A DNA stretch of 64,000 nucleotides from Microbacterium sp. UFMG61 (lineage in GTDB: Bacteria; Actinomycetota; Actinomycetes; Actinomycetales; Microbacteriaceae). Of the stretch, positions 52,912 to 62,455 are shown in pieces. The position numbers and the translations under genes were made by a program. The notes beneath the pieces were generated by a model. The model searched no databases and was not told where the DNA came from. It saw only the letters and a list, made by a program, of their open reading frames with translations. Numbering within the stretch: the stretch's first letter is position 1; each line of letters begins with the position of its first letter. The stretch is from positions 214,117 to 278,116 of the forward strand of contig NZ_JACAFP010000001.1 in the NCBI RefSeq assembly GCF_015354505.1, read 5' to 3'.

Positions 52912-54468
52912 ATGACCTCGAAGTCCGCGAACCATGAGTCTTCCCGTGCAGAGCTCGCAGCCCGTGCGGAGCTCGCTGCGAAGAAGCACGTCGTCGTCGT
53001 CGGCGGGGGCGTCGGCGGACTGATCGCGGCGCGCGAGTGCGCCAAGGTCGGCATGCGTGTGACGCTGCTGGAACGTGCGGATGCCGTGGGTGGTGCCATC
53101 CAGCGGGCCGAGCTCGACGGCGTCGTGGTCGATGCGGGAGCAGAGAGCTACGCGACCCGCGGCGGGCGCGTCCGTGCGCTGATCGACGACCTGGGGATCG
53201 CCGACCGCGTCGTGACACCCGCGGCGGGAGGCGCGTGGCTCGCCGGGATCCCGAGCGTCGGTGCGGCGCCGCTGCCGGTCGGTGGCATCCTCGGCATCCC
53301 CGGGAATCCGTTCCAGGAGGACGTGCGGCGCATCCTCGGGTGGTCCGGCGTGTGGCGCGCGTATCTCGACCGCGTGCGACCGCCGCTCACCATCGGTCAC
53401 AACCACAGCCTGGGCAGACTGGTGGCCTCACGCATGGGGGCGAAGGTGCGCGATCGCCTCGTCGCTCCGGTGACCACGGGCGTCTATTCGGCGTCTCCCG
53501 AAGACGTCGACGTCGACGTGGCAGCACCCGGGCTCAACGCCGCGCTGACCCGCGTCGGATCGCTGTCGGGCGCGGTGCAGGCCCTGCGCGACGAAAGCGC
53601 GTCGCGCGCTGCGAAGGCGCAGTCGCCGGGGGCCGCGGTCGAGGGCCTCGACGGTGGCATGACGGTTCTGATCGACGCGCTCGTCGCCGACCTCGAGAAG
53701 CTCGGAGTCGTCGTGCGCACCGGTGTCAGGGTCACGGCTGTCACGAAGTCCGGCGACTCGTGGGTCGTCACCGCCGAGAGCGTCGCGACCGCGGACGTCC
53801 CCGGCCGGGACGCGCGGAGCGCGGAAGAGGGTGACGTCGCCGGTCGAGCCGATGACGGCGCGCTCTCCGCGGACGGTCTGGTGATCGCGACGCCCGAGTC
53901 GTCAGCCCGTACCCTGCTGGCGTCGGTCGCCCCGGCGCTCGCCGCGACCGACGCGGCCGAGTCGCCCGAGATCGAACTGGTGACGCTGCTGCTGGCGCCC
54001 TCGGCGATCGACGGCGCGCCGCGCGGCACCGGGGTGCTGACCGTGCCGGGCAGCCACACGGCGAAAGCCCTCACCCACTCGACGGCCAAGTGGGAGTGGG
54101 TGCGACGGGCGGCCGGAGACCGCCACGTCGTGCGCGTCTCGTTCGGTGCGCAGGGCGAGCCCGCCGCGACGGCGAGTCTCGATGACGCCGCAGCGACACG
54201 CCTCGCGGTGCGCGAAGCATCCGCTCTCCTCGGCGTCCCGCTCTCCGACGAAGACGTCGTGGCCGCGCACCGCTCGCGCTTCGTGCAGTCGCAGCCGGCC
54301 TCGATCATCGGCTCCGGCGAGCGGCGCACGGCGGCGCGCACCGCGGTGCAGGCGGTCGCGGGTCTGGCGGCGGTCGGTGCCTGGCTCGCGGGAACCGGAC
54401 TCGCGCAGGTCGTGCCGGATGCACAGCAGGAGGCCGACCGGCTTCGCCGCGCGCTCCTGTGGGAGTGA
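52912..54468 (+). CDS. hemG: Protoporphyrinogen/coproporphyrinogen III oxidase (HemY type)
   Basis: A 518-residue FAD enzyme. The dinucleotide motif is HVVVVGGGVGGLIAARECAK (about 24-43, preceded by a short charged N-terminus), then AGAESYATRGGRVRALIDDL and a C-terminal FAD motif region with VQAVAGLAAVGAWLAG. In actinobacteria with HemQ this HemY-type oxidase acts on coproporphyrinogen III (CgoX role). CAGGAT 6 nt before the ATG (leaderless). It is longer than typical (about 460-480); the extra part is an Ala/Asp/Glu-rich loop around residues 290-325 (RDARSAEEGDVAGRADDG). Confidence 0.92.
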   Translation: MTSKSANHESSRAELAARAELAAKKHVVVVGGGVGGLIAARECAKVGMRVTLLERADAVGGAIQRAELDGVVVDAGAESYATRGGRVRALIDDLGIADRVVTPAAGGAWLAGIPSVGAAPLPVGGILGIPGNPFQEDVRRILGWSGVWRAYLDRVRPPLTIGHNHSLGRLVASRMGAKVRDRLVAPVTTGVYSASPEDVDVDVAAPGLNAALTRVGSLSGAVQALRDESASRAAKAQSPGAAVEGLDGGMTVLIDALVADLEKLGVVVRTGVRVTAVTKSGDSWVVTAESVATADVPGRDARSAEEGDVAGRADDGALSADGLVIATPESSARTLLASVAPALAATDAAESPEIELVTLLLAPSAIDGAPRGTGVLTVPGSHTAKALTHSTAKWEWVRRAAGDRHVVRVSFGAQGEPAATASLDDAAATRLAVREASALLGVPLSDEDVVAAHRSRFVQSQPASIIGSGERRTAARTAVQAVAGLAAVGAWLAGTGLAQVVPDAQQEADRLRRALLWE

Positions 54469-54637
54469 GGCGAGTCGACTCCGCACCGTGAGTCACCCCC
54501 ATGGGCCGCCGTCTGTCAACCCTCTGACGTGTAGATGCCGAATTCGGAATACAGGGCTACGCTGGACACCTGGCAGGCGGCGCCGAGCCGCCGGTTCGCC
54601 GCAGGGCGTTCACACCGGAACAACGTGAGGAGACCCC
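54469..54637. promoter_or_regulatory. Promoter region of the YtxH/holin/DUF3618 operon
   Basis: This 169-bp gap contains the 10-bp palindrome CCGAATTCGG (54538-54547), followed by a TACGCT -10 candidate (54558-54563), then a ~75-nt leader with GTGAGGAG before the next ATG. It is one of the few long leaders in the window. No gene is visible. Confidence 0.5.
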
Positions 54638-55060
54638 ATGAAGGGGAAGATCGGACTCGTCGTAGGACTCGGCGTGGGATACGTGCTCGGAACGCGTGCA
54701 GGACGCGAGCGCTACGAGCAGATCAAGACGCAGTGGCTCAAGGTGTGGAACCTCGACCCGGTGCAGGAGCAGGTCGACAGGGTCAAGGGCTACGTCGGCG
54801 ACAAGGCTGCAGCGGTGCCCGGCGCGATCTGGACCGGTGTGCAGAAGGTCGTCAAGTCGGCGAGCGGTGGCGACAAGACCGCCGGCCAGCGCCTCGACTC
54901 CGCCGTCGCCGCGGGCCGCAAGGCTGCGGAGGACATCGTCGACGCGACGGACGACGCCGTCGATGAGGTCAAGACCGCTGCCAAGAAGGATGCCGCGAAC
55001 AGGCCCGCAGCCAAGAAGTCCACGTCTGCGCGTTCCGGCGCAGCGAAGTCCGGAGACTGA
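54638..55060 (+). CDS. YtxH-like membrane-associated protein
   Basis: A 140-residue protein with an N-terminal glycine-rich hydrophobic stretch (about 5-20, GLVVGLGVGYVLGTRAGRERY), then a helical region and an Ala/Lys-rich C-terminus (KKDAANRPAAKKSTSARS). The start matches YtxH-type proteins. It is the first of three co-transcribed envelope genes (1 bp before the holin-family gene). Function unknown; the family is often stress-induced. Confidence 0.75.
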   Translation: MKGKIGLVVGLGVGYVLGTRAGRERYEQIKTQWLKVWNLDPVQEQVDRVKGYVGDKAAAVPGAIWTGVQKVVKSASGGDKTAGQRLDSAVAAGRKAAEDIVDATDDAVDEVKTAAKKDAANRPAAKKSTSARSGAAKSGD

Positions 55061-55061
55061 G

Positions 55062-55469
55062 ATGCCCCGCGGATACCGTGATCGCGCCGAGGACAGCCTG
55101 CTGTCGCTGATCGGCGATCTGCCCGAACTCATCGGCAATCTCGTCAAGGCCGAGATCGACGCCGCGAAGACGTGGGTCTCGAGGACAGCCAAGGATGCGG
55201 GCATCGGCTCGGTCTGGTTCCTCGTCGCCCTGTTCTTCCTGTTCTGGGCCGTGCCGGTGATCCTGGTGTTCGCCATCGCCGGCCTGTCGTCGTGGTGGCC
55301 GGTCTGGCTCTCGGCGCTCGCCGTGCTCGGCATCCTGATCATCGCCGTGCTGCTGTTCGCGCTGCTCGGCATCCTGAAGTTCCGCAAGGTGCTCCGCCGA
55401 CAGAATCCCGCTCAGGCGGTCGGCGAGGACATCCGACTCGTGAAGGAAGCCGGCGATGACGAACTCTGA
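55062..55469 (+). CDS. Phage_holin_3_6 family membrane protein
   Basis: A 135-residue protein with a cytoplasmic amphipathic N-terminus (LIGDLPELIGNLVKAEIDAA), two adjoining membrane helices (about 48-75 and 80-108) and a basic C-terminal helix. It matches the putative actinobacterial superfamily III holin family (Phage_holin_3_6), which is mostly chromosomal and not phage-linked. No lysis genes are near. It overlaps the next gene by 14 bp. Confidence 0.85.
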   Translation: MPRGYRDRAEDSLLSLIGDLPELIGNLVKAEIDAAKTWVSRTAKDAGIGSVWFLVALFFLFWAVPVILVFAIAGLSSWWPVWLSALAVLGILIIAVLLFALLGILKFRKVLRRQNPAQAVGEDIRLVKEAGDDEL

Positions 55470-55761
55470 CAGCACGTCGATCCAGAAGGCCGCAGGCGCC
55501 ACGTCACTGCCCAAGACGGCGGTCCCCGCAGGGATCCTCGACCCGGTGGCATCGGCGCGAGCCGAGCTGAAGGCCGCTCTGGCAGCGATCGAGGTCAAGG
55601 GCAACGTGCCCCGGCGCCTCGACAAGGCCTCGAAGCGCGCCGCCGCGAAGGCGCGTGTGTTCGCCGACCGCAACCCGGTCGCGGCCGTCGCCGCAGCTGT
55701 CGCGATCGCCGCGGCGGTCGGCGGTGCCGTGTGGGTCCTCGCGCGCGCCCTGTCTCGCTGA
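55456..55761 (+). CDS. DUF3618-like small membrane protein
   Basis: A 101-residue protein with a helical, charged N-terminal region (ARAELKAALAAIEVKGNVPRR) and one C-terminal hydrophobic helix (about 73-98, NPVAAVAAAVAIAAAVGGAVWVLA). The order YtxH-like / holin_3_6 / DUF3618 is a recurrent actinobacterial set. Start within the previous gene (14-bp overlap). Confidence 0.78.
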   Translation: MTNSDSTSIQKAAGATSLPKTAVPAGILDPVASARAELKAALAAIEVKGNVPRRLDKASKRAAAKARVFADRNPVAAVAAAVAIAAAVGGAVWVLARALSR

Positions 55762-55862
55762 GGCGCCTCGCACGGAGTCTCCGCTCTCACGGGGTCGCAC
55801 CGGTGCTGTCAAGCGGGTCCGGGGAATTAGCCACCGCTCGGTAAAGGGGGCAGACTGGTTCC

Positions 55863-56540
55863 ATGTCCGATGAGCGCGAAGAGAACCCGTCCGGCTTCAC
55901 CCTGTGGGCGGTCTGGCGACGAAACCCCGACGTTCCGGTCACCGAGTCCGACTCCACCGAACTCGAGACGATCGTCTCGTACATCGAGGATTCCGGCGTC
56001 ACGGTCCGCGGCTTCTACGACGTCTCCGGTCTGAAGGCCGACGCCGACCTGATGGTCTGGCTGCACGGCGACACGGCGGAAGAGCTGCAGAAGGCGCTGC
56101 GTCGTCTGCGTCGCACCGAGCTGCTCCGCTCGCTCCTGCCCGTCTGGAACGTCATGGGCGTGCACCGCGACGCCGAATTCAACCGCTCCCACGTGCCCGG
56201 ATTCCTCCGCGGGGTCGAGCCGAAGGACTGGCTGTGCCTGTACCCCTTCGTGCGCACGCCCGAATGGTACCTCGCGCCGGAGGAGGAGCGTCGCAAGATG
56301 CTCGCCGACCACGGGCGCAAGGGCGCGGCGTTCACGGGAGTGATCGCCAACACGGTCGCCGCGTTCGCTCTCGGCGACTACGAGTGGCTGCTTCCGCTCG
56401 AGGCCGACGACGTCACCGAGCTCGTCGATCTCATGCGCGACCTGCGCTACACCGACGCGCGTCTCTACGTACAGGAGGAGATCCCCTTCTACACGGGGCG
56501 CCGACTCCGGTTCGACGAGATCGCGGACGTGCTGCAGTAG
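55863..56540 (+). CDS. hemQ: Coproheme decarboxylase (HemQ, chlorite dismutase-like)
   Basis: A 225-residue HemQ that oxidatively decarboxylates coproheme to heme b, the final step of the coproporphyrin-dependent pathway. Markers are FTLWAVWRR, DVSGLKADADLMVWLHG, the catalytic Tyr in LCLYPFVRTPEWYL (Y127) and the proximal His in MLADHGRKG (H150). The distal Arg of true chlorite dismutases is not evident, supporting HemQ. CAGACT 6 nt before the ATG (leaderless). It heads the hemQ-hemC-hemD-hemB-hemL run. Confidence 0.95.
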   Translation: MSDEREENPSGFTLWAVWRRNPDVPVTESDSTELETIVSYIEDSGVTVRGFYDVSGLKADADLMVWLHGDTAEELQKALRRLRRTELLRSLLPVWNVMGVHRDAEFNRSHVPGFLRGVEPKDWLCLYPFVRTPEWYLAPEEERRKMLADHGRKGAAFTGVIANTVAAFALGDYEWLLPLEADDVTELVDLMRDLRYTDARLYVQEEIPFYTGRRLRFDEIADVLQ

Positions 56541-56548
56541 GCCGCGCG

Positions 56549-57562
56549 ATGACGACTCCGAAGAACAGGTCCACCCCGATCCGGTTGGGCACTCGCCGCA
56601 GTGCGCTCGCCCAGGCGCAGTCGGGTCATGTCGCCGCTGCTCTCGAGAAGGTGTCCGGCCGTCGCGTCGAACTCGTCCCGATCACCAGCGAGGGCGACAC
56701 GAACCGTGCGTCCCTGTCGGAGATCGGCGGGCAGGGAATCTTCGCGACGCGCCTCCGCGAGGCCTTGCTGGCGGGGGAGTGCGACTTCCTCGTGCACTCG
56801 CTCAAAGACCTTCCGACGGCGATCCCCGCCGGGCTCGTGATCGCGGCGACGCCGGTGCGTGAGGACGCTCGCGACGTGGCGATCACCCGTGCGGGCACTC
56901 CGTTGCACGAGCTGGGCACGGGCAGCACGGTCGGCACCGGCTCGCCGCGGCGCATCGCGCAGGTCCGTCGCCGGGCTCCGCACGCCGAGGTCGTCGACAT
57001 CCGAGGCAACGTCGACTCGCGGTTGCAGCGGGTGGCATCCGGAGAGCTCGATGCGGTGATCCTCGCCGCCGCCGGGCTGTCGCGGCTCGGCTCCGACTCG
57101 CCGCTGCGCCGGGAGGAGCTGGGTCTCGCCGAGTGGCCGACCGCGCCGGGACAGGGATCGCTCGCCGTGGAGACCCGCGAGGATGCGCCTGATGAGCTGC
57201 TCGCAGCGCTGGCAGAGCTCGACGACGAGCAGACGCGTCTGGCCGTCACCGTCGAGCGGGCCGTGCTCGAGGGACTCGACGCGGGGTGCCAGGCGCCCAT
57301 GGCTGCGCACGCGTCTTTCGACGGCGCCGAGATCCGCGTCAGGACGGTCGTCTACGCCCCGGATGGGGGCCGCCGGATCGGCCTCGACGTCACGGAGGTC
57401 CTGAACGGGGAGTATATTCAACGGAACGGCAGTGGCAATGGAGCGGATGCTGCCGATGGTGCAGTCCCGATGCACGCGGCTCGCGAGCTCGGGTTGAGTG
57501 TTGCCCGTCGGCTGCTCGATCAAGGGGCGGCTGACCTTGTTTCCCGAGAGCATTCCTCATGA
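56549..57562 (+). CDS. hemC: Hydroxymethylbilane synthase (porphobilinogen deaminase)
   Basis: A 337-residue enzyme polymerising four porphobilinogens. It has LGTRRSALAQAQSGHVAAAL at the N-terminus, DFLVHSLKDLPT (catalytic Asp), GTGSPRRIAQVRRRAPH, and the dipyrromethane-cofactor Cys in LDAGCQAPMAAHA (C247). The ATG is 8 bp after the hemQ stop, and the stop overlaps the hemD ATG (ATGA). A Ser/Gly/Asn-rich loop (NGSGNGADAADG, about 293-304) is an insertion with unusual codons. Confidence 0.95.
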   Translation: MTTPKNRSTPIRLGTRRSALAQAQSGHVAAALEKVSGRRVELVPITSEGDTNRASLSEIGGQGIFATRLREALLAGECDFLVHSLKDLPTAIPAGLVIAATPVREDARDVAITRAGTPLHELGTGSTVGTGSPRRIAQVRRRAPHAEVVDIRGNVDSRLQRVASGELDAVILAAAGLSRLGSDSPLRREELGLAEWPTAPGQGSLAVETREDAPDELLAALAELDDEQTRLAVTVERAVLEGLDAGCQAPMAAHASFDGAEIRVRTVVYAPDGGRRIGLDVTEVLNGEYIQRNGSGNGADAADGAVPMHAARELGLSVARRLLDQGAADLVSREHSS

Positions 57563-58353
57563 CGAATTCGAAGCAGAACCGGCCGCTGGACGGCTGGAGG
57601 ATCCTCGTACCCCGCGGTGGCCCGTGGGGTGACGGGGTGGCCGCGAGACTTCGCGACCGCGGAGCGGTGCCCGTCGTGGCGCCGCTGATCAACTTCGCGC
57701 CGACCACGGATCAGGCGGCGCTCGACAGTGCTCTGCGGCGTCTCGCAGCGGGTGAGTACGACTGGCTGACCGTCACGAGCGCGACGACGGTCGACGTGAT
57801 GTTCGCCCACCGCGCGGTGGTGCCGCGCTCGACGCGGATCGCCGCAGTCGGCGAGACCACCGCGGCCGCTCTGCAGGCGGTCGGCTACGAGGTCGCGATC
57901 GTTCCCGAAGAAGACAACTCCGCCGCGGGTATGGCCGAGCAGCTGATCGCTCTCGAGACGCCGGAGCGTCGCCGCATCCTCGCCCTCCGCAGTGAGATCG
58001 CGAAGCCCGTGCTGAGCGTGATGCTGCAGGAGGCCGGGCACGACGTCGACAGCGTCGTGGCGTATCGCACCGTCGGTGTGCCGGTGACCGACCGCATCAA
58101 GCGCGATGTCGAGAACGGTCGCATCAATGCGATCCTCATCACCAGCGGCTCGGTGGCGGAGCAGGTGCGCGAGCAGTTTCCGCAGATCCCCGACGAGACG
58201 CTGCTGGCGGCGATCGGGCCCCGCACCGCGAAGGACGCCGACAGGGCGGGGCTCCCGATCACGGTCGTGGCCGACCGGCAGACGGTCGACGCGCTGATCG
58301 ATGCGGTGTCGAGCTTCACCCTTCCGCACGCGTCGGATGAGCTGGCGCCGTGA
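57559..58353 (+). CDS. hemD: Uroporphyrinogen-III synthase
   Basis: A 264-residue cyclising enzyme (HemD family is poorly conserved): [19 protein letters not shown] at the start, [48 protein letters not shown], and [16 protein letters not shown] with [15 protein letters not shown]. Together with its position between hemC and hemB (4-bp overlaps on both sides), the assignment is secure. Confidence 0.92.
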   Translation: MTNSKQNRPLDGWRILVPRGGPWGDGVAARLRDRGAVPVVAPLINFAPTTDQAALDSALRRLAAGEYDWLTVTSATTVDVMFAHRAVVPRSTRIAAVGETTAAALQAVGYEVAIVPEEDNSAAGMAEQLIALETPERRRILALRSEIAKPVLSVMLQEAGHDVDSVVAYRTVGVPVTDRIKRDVENGRINAILITSGSVAEQVREQFPQIPDETLLAAIGPRTAKDADRAGLPITVVADRQTVDALIDAVSSFTLPHASDELAP

Positions 58354-59327
58354 GCTTCCCTGACGTGCGTCTGCGCCGGTTGCGCCAGTCTCCTGCGGTC
58401 CGCGGCCTCGTCCGTGAGACCTCGCTCGAGCCTCGCAACCTGGTGCTGCCGCTGTTCGTTCGCGAGGGCATCTCCGAGGCGGTTCCGATCGGTTCGATGC
58501 CGGGAGTCGCGCAGCATTCGCTCGATTCGCTGCGTGCTGCCGCCGTGGATGCCGCGGACGCCGGAGTCGGCGGCGTGATGCTGTTCGGCGTGCCCGCCGT
58601 GCGCGACGCGCAGGGCTCGGGCGCAGACGACCCGAAGGGCATCCTGAACGTCGCGACCGAGGTGCTCGCAGCCGAGGTCGGCGATGCACTCGTCGTGCAG
58701 ACCGATCTCTGCCTCGATGAGTTCACCGATCACGGTCACTGCGGAGTGCTGGCTGCCGACGGCTCCGTCGACAACGATGCGACGCTCGTGCGGTATGCGT
58801 CGATGGCGCTCGCGCAGGCGCGTGCCGGATCGCAGCTGCTCGGCCTGTCGGGAATGATGGACGGCCAGGTCGCCGTGATCCGCGCCGCTCTGGATGCCGA
58901 GGGCTTCACCGGCACGCTGCTGCTCGCCTATGCGGCGAAGTACGCGAGTGCTTTCTACGGACCCTTCCGCGAGGCGGTCGACTCTCAGCTGAAGGGCGAT
59001 CGCCGCACGTATCAGCTGGATCCCGGCAACCGCCGGGAGGGTGTGCGTGAGGCCGTCGTCGACGAGCAGGAGGGCGCCGACATCGTCATGGTCAAGCCGG
59101 CTATGGCGTTCCTCGACGTGCTGCGCGAGGTGCGCGACACCGTCGACATCCCCGTCTGGGCCTATCAGGTGTCGGGGGAGTACGCGATGATCGAGGCGGC
59201 CGCCGCGAACGGCTGGATCGACCGTCGGGCATCGATTCTGGAGTCTCTGCTGTCGATCCGCCGTGCCGGCGCCGACGCAGTGCTCACCTATTGGGCGACA
59301 GACGCCGCCCGTTGGCTGCGCGGCTGA
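58350..59327 (+). CDS. hemB: Delta-aminolevulinic acid dehydratase (porphobilinogen synthase)
   Basis: A 325-residue enzyme condensing two 5-aminolevulinates. Schiff-base lysines are in [15 protein letters not shown] (K197) and [12 protein letters not shown] (K249). The metal loop reads [18 protein letters not shown], with Cys-Leu-Asp in place of the Cys-x-Cys of fully zinc-type enzymes, i.e. an intermediate set of ligands. GTG start overlapping the hemD stop (GTGA). Confidence 0.96.
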   Translation: MSFPDVRLRRLRQSPAVRGLVRETSLEPRNLVLPLFVREGISEAVPIGSMPGVAQHSLDSLRAAAVDAADAGVGGVMLFGVPAVRDAQGSGADDPKGILNVATEVLAAEVGDALVVQTDLCLDEFTDHGHCGVLAADGSVDNDATLVRYASMALAQARAGSQLLGLSGMMDGQVAVIRAALDAEGFTGTLLLAYAAKYASAFYGPFREAVDSQLKGDRRTYQLDPGNRREGVREAVVDEQEGADIVMVKPAMAFLDVLREVRDTVDIPVWAYQVSGEYAMIEAAAANGWIDRRASILESLLSIRRAGADAVLTYWATDAARWLRG

Positions 59328-59360
59328 GACGCCGCCTCGCCGTCGTTCTGGAAGGACCCC

Positions 59361-60686
59361 ATGACCGATCGCAATGACGACCTGTTCTCCGCTGCCCGCT
59401 CGGTGATCCCCGGTGGGGTGAACTCGCCGGTGCGCGCCTATGGATCGGTCGGCGGCACGCCGAGGTTCCTGGCGTCGGCCACAGGTGCCACGGTGACGGA
59501 TGCCGAGGGAATCGAGTACGTCGACCTGGTGGCGTCGTGGGGACCTGCCCTGCTCGGCCACGCTCACCCCGAGATCGTCGCCGCCGTGCAGGACGCCGCG
59601 GCTCGCGGACTCTCGTTCGGAGCGCCGACCGAGGGCGAGGTGGAGCTCGCGGCGTTGATCGCGGACCGTGTGCGGTTCGGCGAAATGCGTCCGATCGAAC
59701 GCGTGCGCCTCGTGTCGACGGGCACCGAAGCCACGATGACCGCCATTCGCCTGGCGAGGGGGGCGACGGGTCGCGACCTGCTGGTGAAGTTCGCCGGTCA
59801 CTACCACGGCCACTCCGACGGACTGCTCGCCGCGGCGGGCTCAGGAGTCGCCACGCTGGCCCTGCCCGGATCCGCCGGCGTGCCCGCTCCGATCGCCGCG
59901 CAGACGCTCGTGATCGACTACAACGACCGTGACGCCCTCGAGGCCGTGTTCGCCGAGCACGGCCCGCGGATCGCTGCGGTGATCGTCGAGGCGTCGGCGG
60001 CGAACATGGGTGTCGTCGCACCGCTGCCGGGGTTCAACCGCTTCATCGCCGAGACCGCGCATGCGCACGGTGCGCTGATGATCATCGACGAGGTCCTCAC
60101 CGGGTTCCGCGTGCACCCGGCCGGCTTCTGGGGACTGCAGGCAGCTGCCGGTGAGGAGTACATGCCGGACATCTTCACGTTCGGCAAGGTCGTCGGAGGG
60201 GGGATGCCGCTGGCGGCTCTGGGTGGACGCGCCGAGGTCATGGATCTGCTCGCGCCGCTCGGCCCCGTGTACCAGGCGGGAACCCTGTCGGGTAATCCGC
60301 TCTCGGTCGCCGCGGGTCTCGCGACGCTGCGACTCGCGACGCCCGAGGTGTACTCGAAGGTCGATGCGTCGGCGGCACGCGTGGCTTCGTCGCTGACGGC
60401 TGCGCTGGCGGATGCCGGGGTCACGCACGCAGTGGCGAACGCCGGCAGCCTGTTCAACCCGTCGTTCCGGGCGACCGCTCCGCGCGATTACACCGAGGCG
60501 CAGGCCCAGGACACGTTCCGTTACGCCCCGTTCTTCCACGCCATGCGCGAGCAGGGGGTGGCGCTGCCGCCCAGCGTGTTCGAGGCCTGGTTCCTCACTG
60601 CGGCCCATGGCGAAGACGAGCTGCAGCGCATCGAGGCGGCGCTGCCGATCGCCGCGGCCGCTGCGGCGCGGGCCCAGGAGGGCTGA
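59361..60686 (+). CDS. hemL: Glutamate-1-semialdehyde 2,1-aminomutase
   Basis: A 441-residue PLP enzyme of the C5 pathway (HemA product to 5-aminolevulinate). It shows [57 protein letters not shown] and the PLP-lysine in [18 protein letters not shown] (K276). GGAAGGA precedes the ATG. It closes the heme cluster. Confidence 0.96.
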   Translation: MTDRNDDLFSAARSVIPGGVNSPVRAYGSVGGTPRFLASATGATVTDAEGIEYVDLVASWGPALLGHAHPEIVAAVQDAAARGLSFGAPTEGEVELAALIADRVRFGEMRPIERVRLVSTGTEATMTAIRLARGATGRDLLVKFAGHYHGHSDGLLAAAGSGVATLALPGSAGVPAPIAAQTLVIDYNDRDALEAVFAEHGPRIAAVIVEASAANMGVVAPLPGFNRFIAETAHAHGALMIIDEVLTGFRVHPAGFWGLQAAAGEEYMPDIFTFGKVVGGGMPLAALGGRAEVMDLLAPLGPVYQAGTLSGNPLSVAAGLATLRLATPEVYSKVDASAARVASSLTAALADAGVTHAVANAGSLFNPSFRATAPRDYTEAQAQDTFRYAPFFHAMREQGVALPPSVFEAWFLTAAHGEDELQRIEAALPIAAAAAARAQEG

Positions 60687-60692
60687 CGCCGG

Positions 60693-60731
60693 TCGCTGTC
60701 TCTGATCGCTGTCTCTGATCGCTGTCTCTGG
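60693..60731 (+). repeat. 13-bp TCGCTGTCTCTGA tandem repeat after hemL
   Basis: Three consecutive 13-bp copies begin 7 bp after the hemL stop, followed by two looser TCG-rich units. Further on, a GTCCCACGAGAG 12-mer occurs twice (about 60790-60825). The 193-bp gap shows no gene. Confidence 0.8.
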
Positions 60732-60770
60732 TCGACGTCGCCGTCGCTGGTCGCCGTCGCACACCTAGGC

Positions 60771-60790
60771 CGGGCCAGCTCCTTGGCCCG
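60771..60790. terminator. Short hairpin downstream of hemL
   Basis: CGGGCCA (60771-60777) pairs with TGGCCCG (60784-60790) over a 6-nt loop, between the convergent hemL and HNH genes. Confidence 0.45.
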
Positions 60791-60879
60791 TCCCACGAGA
60801 GGGGAACTGGTCCCGGTCCCACGAGAGCTGGTCCAGTCGCACTCCAGGCGCGAACTGGCTCTCGGGGCACTGCGGACTT

Positions 60880-62310
60880 CTAGACGAACATCACGCGTCG
60901 TCTCGGTGCGTCTCGGTAGGTGCGGCCGAGCGGACTGAACCAGTCGATGGTGCCGTCCGGAAGCTGCTGGGCCGTCCATCGGGCCTCGTCGGCGACATCC
61001 GGATGTTTCAGGGCGTGGTGTCGAGCGCACAGGTGGCCGAGATTGTGGATCTCCGTCTTCCCACCCTTGGCGTGGTCGAAGGTGTGGTCGATCTGGCATC
61101 GGTGCACCGGCATCCTGCACCCCGGGAATCGACAGTGCTGATCGCGGGCCCGGAGGAATCGTCGCATCGATTCCGTGGGTGAATAGTTGTCGGTCTCGAC
61201 GACCATTCCGGTGGGATCGAGGAAGAGACGCGACCACCCGCTGTGTCGACCCGCGAGGTCGCGGACGACATCGGGGTGCACGGGGCCATGGCCGTCGAGT
61301 TGGGCGGGTCGGTCGTCGCAGCCGGCAAGCGTTGTGGCGGCGATCGTGACCTGGATGCGAGCCGTGATGTTGTCGAGCGCGCAACCGTGCGCGGCGCTCG
61401 GATCGGAGGCGAGCAGAAGGTCGATCAGGAGGTCGGTGCGCACCTGATCGATCGTGCGCTCGTCGGCGGGGATGTGCTCGACATCGGGGCTGTTGATCGG
61501 GTCGACCATCGGGTCGACCATCGGATCGGTCGTGAACGTGCCGTCGCCGAAGATGGCGTGGTCGTCGCGCGAGGGATCGTCGTGGGCGATGTCTTCGGGG
61601 TAGATCGGATTCTCGCCGTCGTCGATCGGCTCGAGAGTCGGCTCGTGGTCGCTCCGGTTCCTGATGACCGCACGAGCCAACTGCGTGAGTCGATCCATGA
61701 CGGCCACCGCGAGGTGCTCGGGCAGGACGATGGTCAGCACCGCGAGGCCGTCTCCGGCCGGACGCATCGTGACCGTGCGTTCGGACTTCGCCCGTCGGTG
61801 ACGCTCGACGATCGTCGTGCCGGCCAGTACAGCGGCGAGTTCACGCAGGTGCGCCCTGGTGCGAGCCGGTGTCTCTTTCTCGGCGACGATCACGGCGACC
61901 GTGTCGTAGAGCGGCAGCACATCGGCATCCGCGGTGCCGTTGTTCACCGCCTCGCGAACCACGCCTGCGGCGCGCACGATCTCGCGGACGTGCGCGGCTG
62001 TGATCGTGCCCTGTCGGAAGGCCGTGCGCACCCCGGGATGACTGCCCTCGACGAACCCGGCGTCCGTGAAGGCGTAATCGACGCTGCCCTGAGTCATCCG
62101 CCCCGCTGCAGAGTACTCCGCGATCATCGACCGGCGGATGGCGTCGCGATAGCGGGGATGCTCGTCGCCGTCGGCCTCGCTCAACCGCATCCTTTCAGCG
62201 AGAAGAGACGATGCCTGAGCCTCGAGAGCGGCGATCTGCCGACGCTTCTCGACCCAGGCGTCGAGCAGCGCCGTCCGCTCTTCGAGGTCGTCTGGCTCGG
62301 TTCGTGTCAT
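60880..62310 (-). CDS. DUF222 / HNH endonuclease signature protein
   Basis: A 476-residue protein of the DUF222-HNH family that is multicopy in many actinobacteria. The N-terminal DUF222 region (about 40-330) includes ITAAHVREIVRAAGVVREAV. The C-terminal HNH domain has CRFPGCRMPVHRCQIDHT and then NLGHLCARHHALKH (Zn cysteines, H-N-H histidines). A VDPMVDP duplication comes from a short DNA repeat near 61500. The role (mobile, DNA-cleaving or regulatory) is not established. TAGACT 7 nt before the ATG supports the start. Confidence 0.9.
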   Translation of the reverse strand: MTRTEPDDLEERTALLDAWVEKRRQIAALEAQASSLLAERMRLSEADGDEHPRYRDAIRRSMIAEYSAAGRMTQGSVDYAFTDAGFVEGSHPGVRTAFRQGTITAAHVREIVRAAGVVREAVNNGTADADVLPLYDTVAVIVAEKETPARTRAHLRELAAVLAGTTIVERHRRAKSERTVTMRPAGDGLAVLTIVLPEHLAVAVMDRLTQLARAVIRNRSDHEPTLEPIDDGENPIYPEDIAHDDPSRDDHAIFGDGTFTTDPMVDPMVDPINSPDVEHIPADERTIDQVRTDLLIDLLLASDPSAAHGCALDNITARIQVTIAATTLAGCDDRPAQLDGHGPVHPDVVRDLAGRHSGWSRLFLDPTGMVVETDNYSPTESMRRFLRARDQHCRFPGCRMPVHRCQIDHTFDHAKGGKTEIHNLGHLCARHHALKHPDVADEARWTAQQLPDGTIDWFSPLGRTYRDAPRRRVMFV

Positions 62311-62455
62311 GCATCCGAGTCTAGTACATTTGTTCGAATAGCCGAGTGGAACACCGGAATGGGAGAAGCGCCATGGAGAGACCGGACAACGGATCGTTGC
62401 CGTCCTGTGAGCAAGAAGCAGACAACTCGCAGGGCGCCGCTGGCAGACTTGACGC

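Noticed and set aside
55062..55469. Prophage holin
   Set aside because: No endolysin, integrase or structural phage genes are nearby; the family is chromosomal in actinobacteria and sits in a conserved three-gene set.
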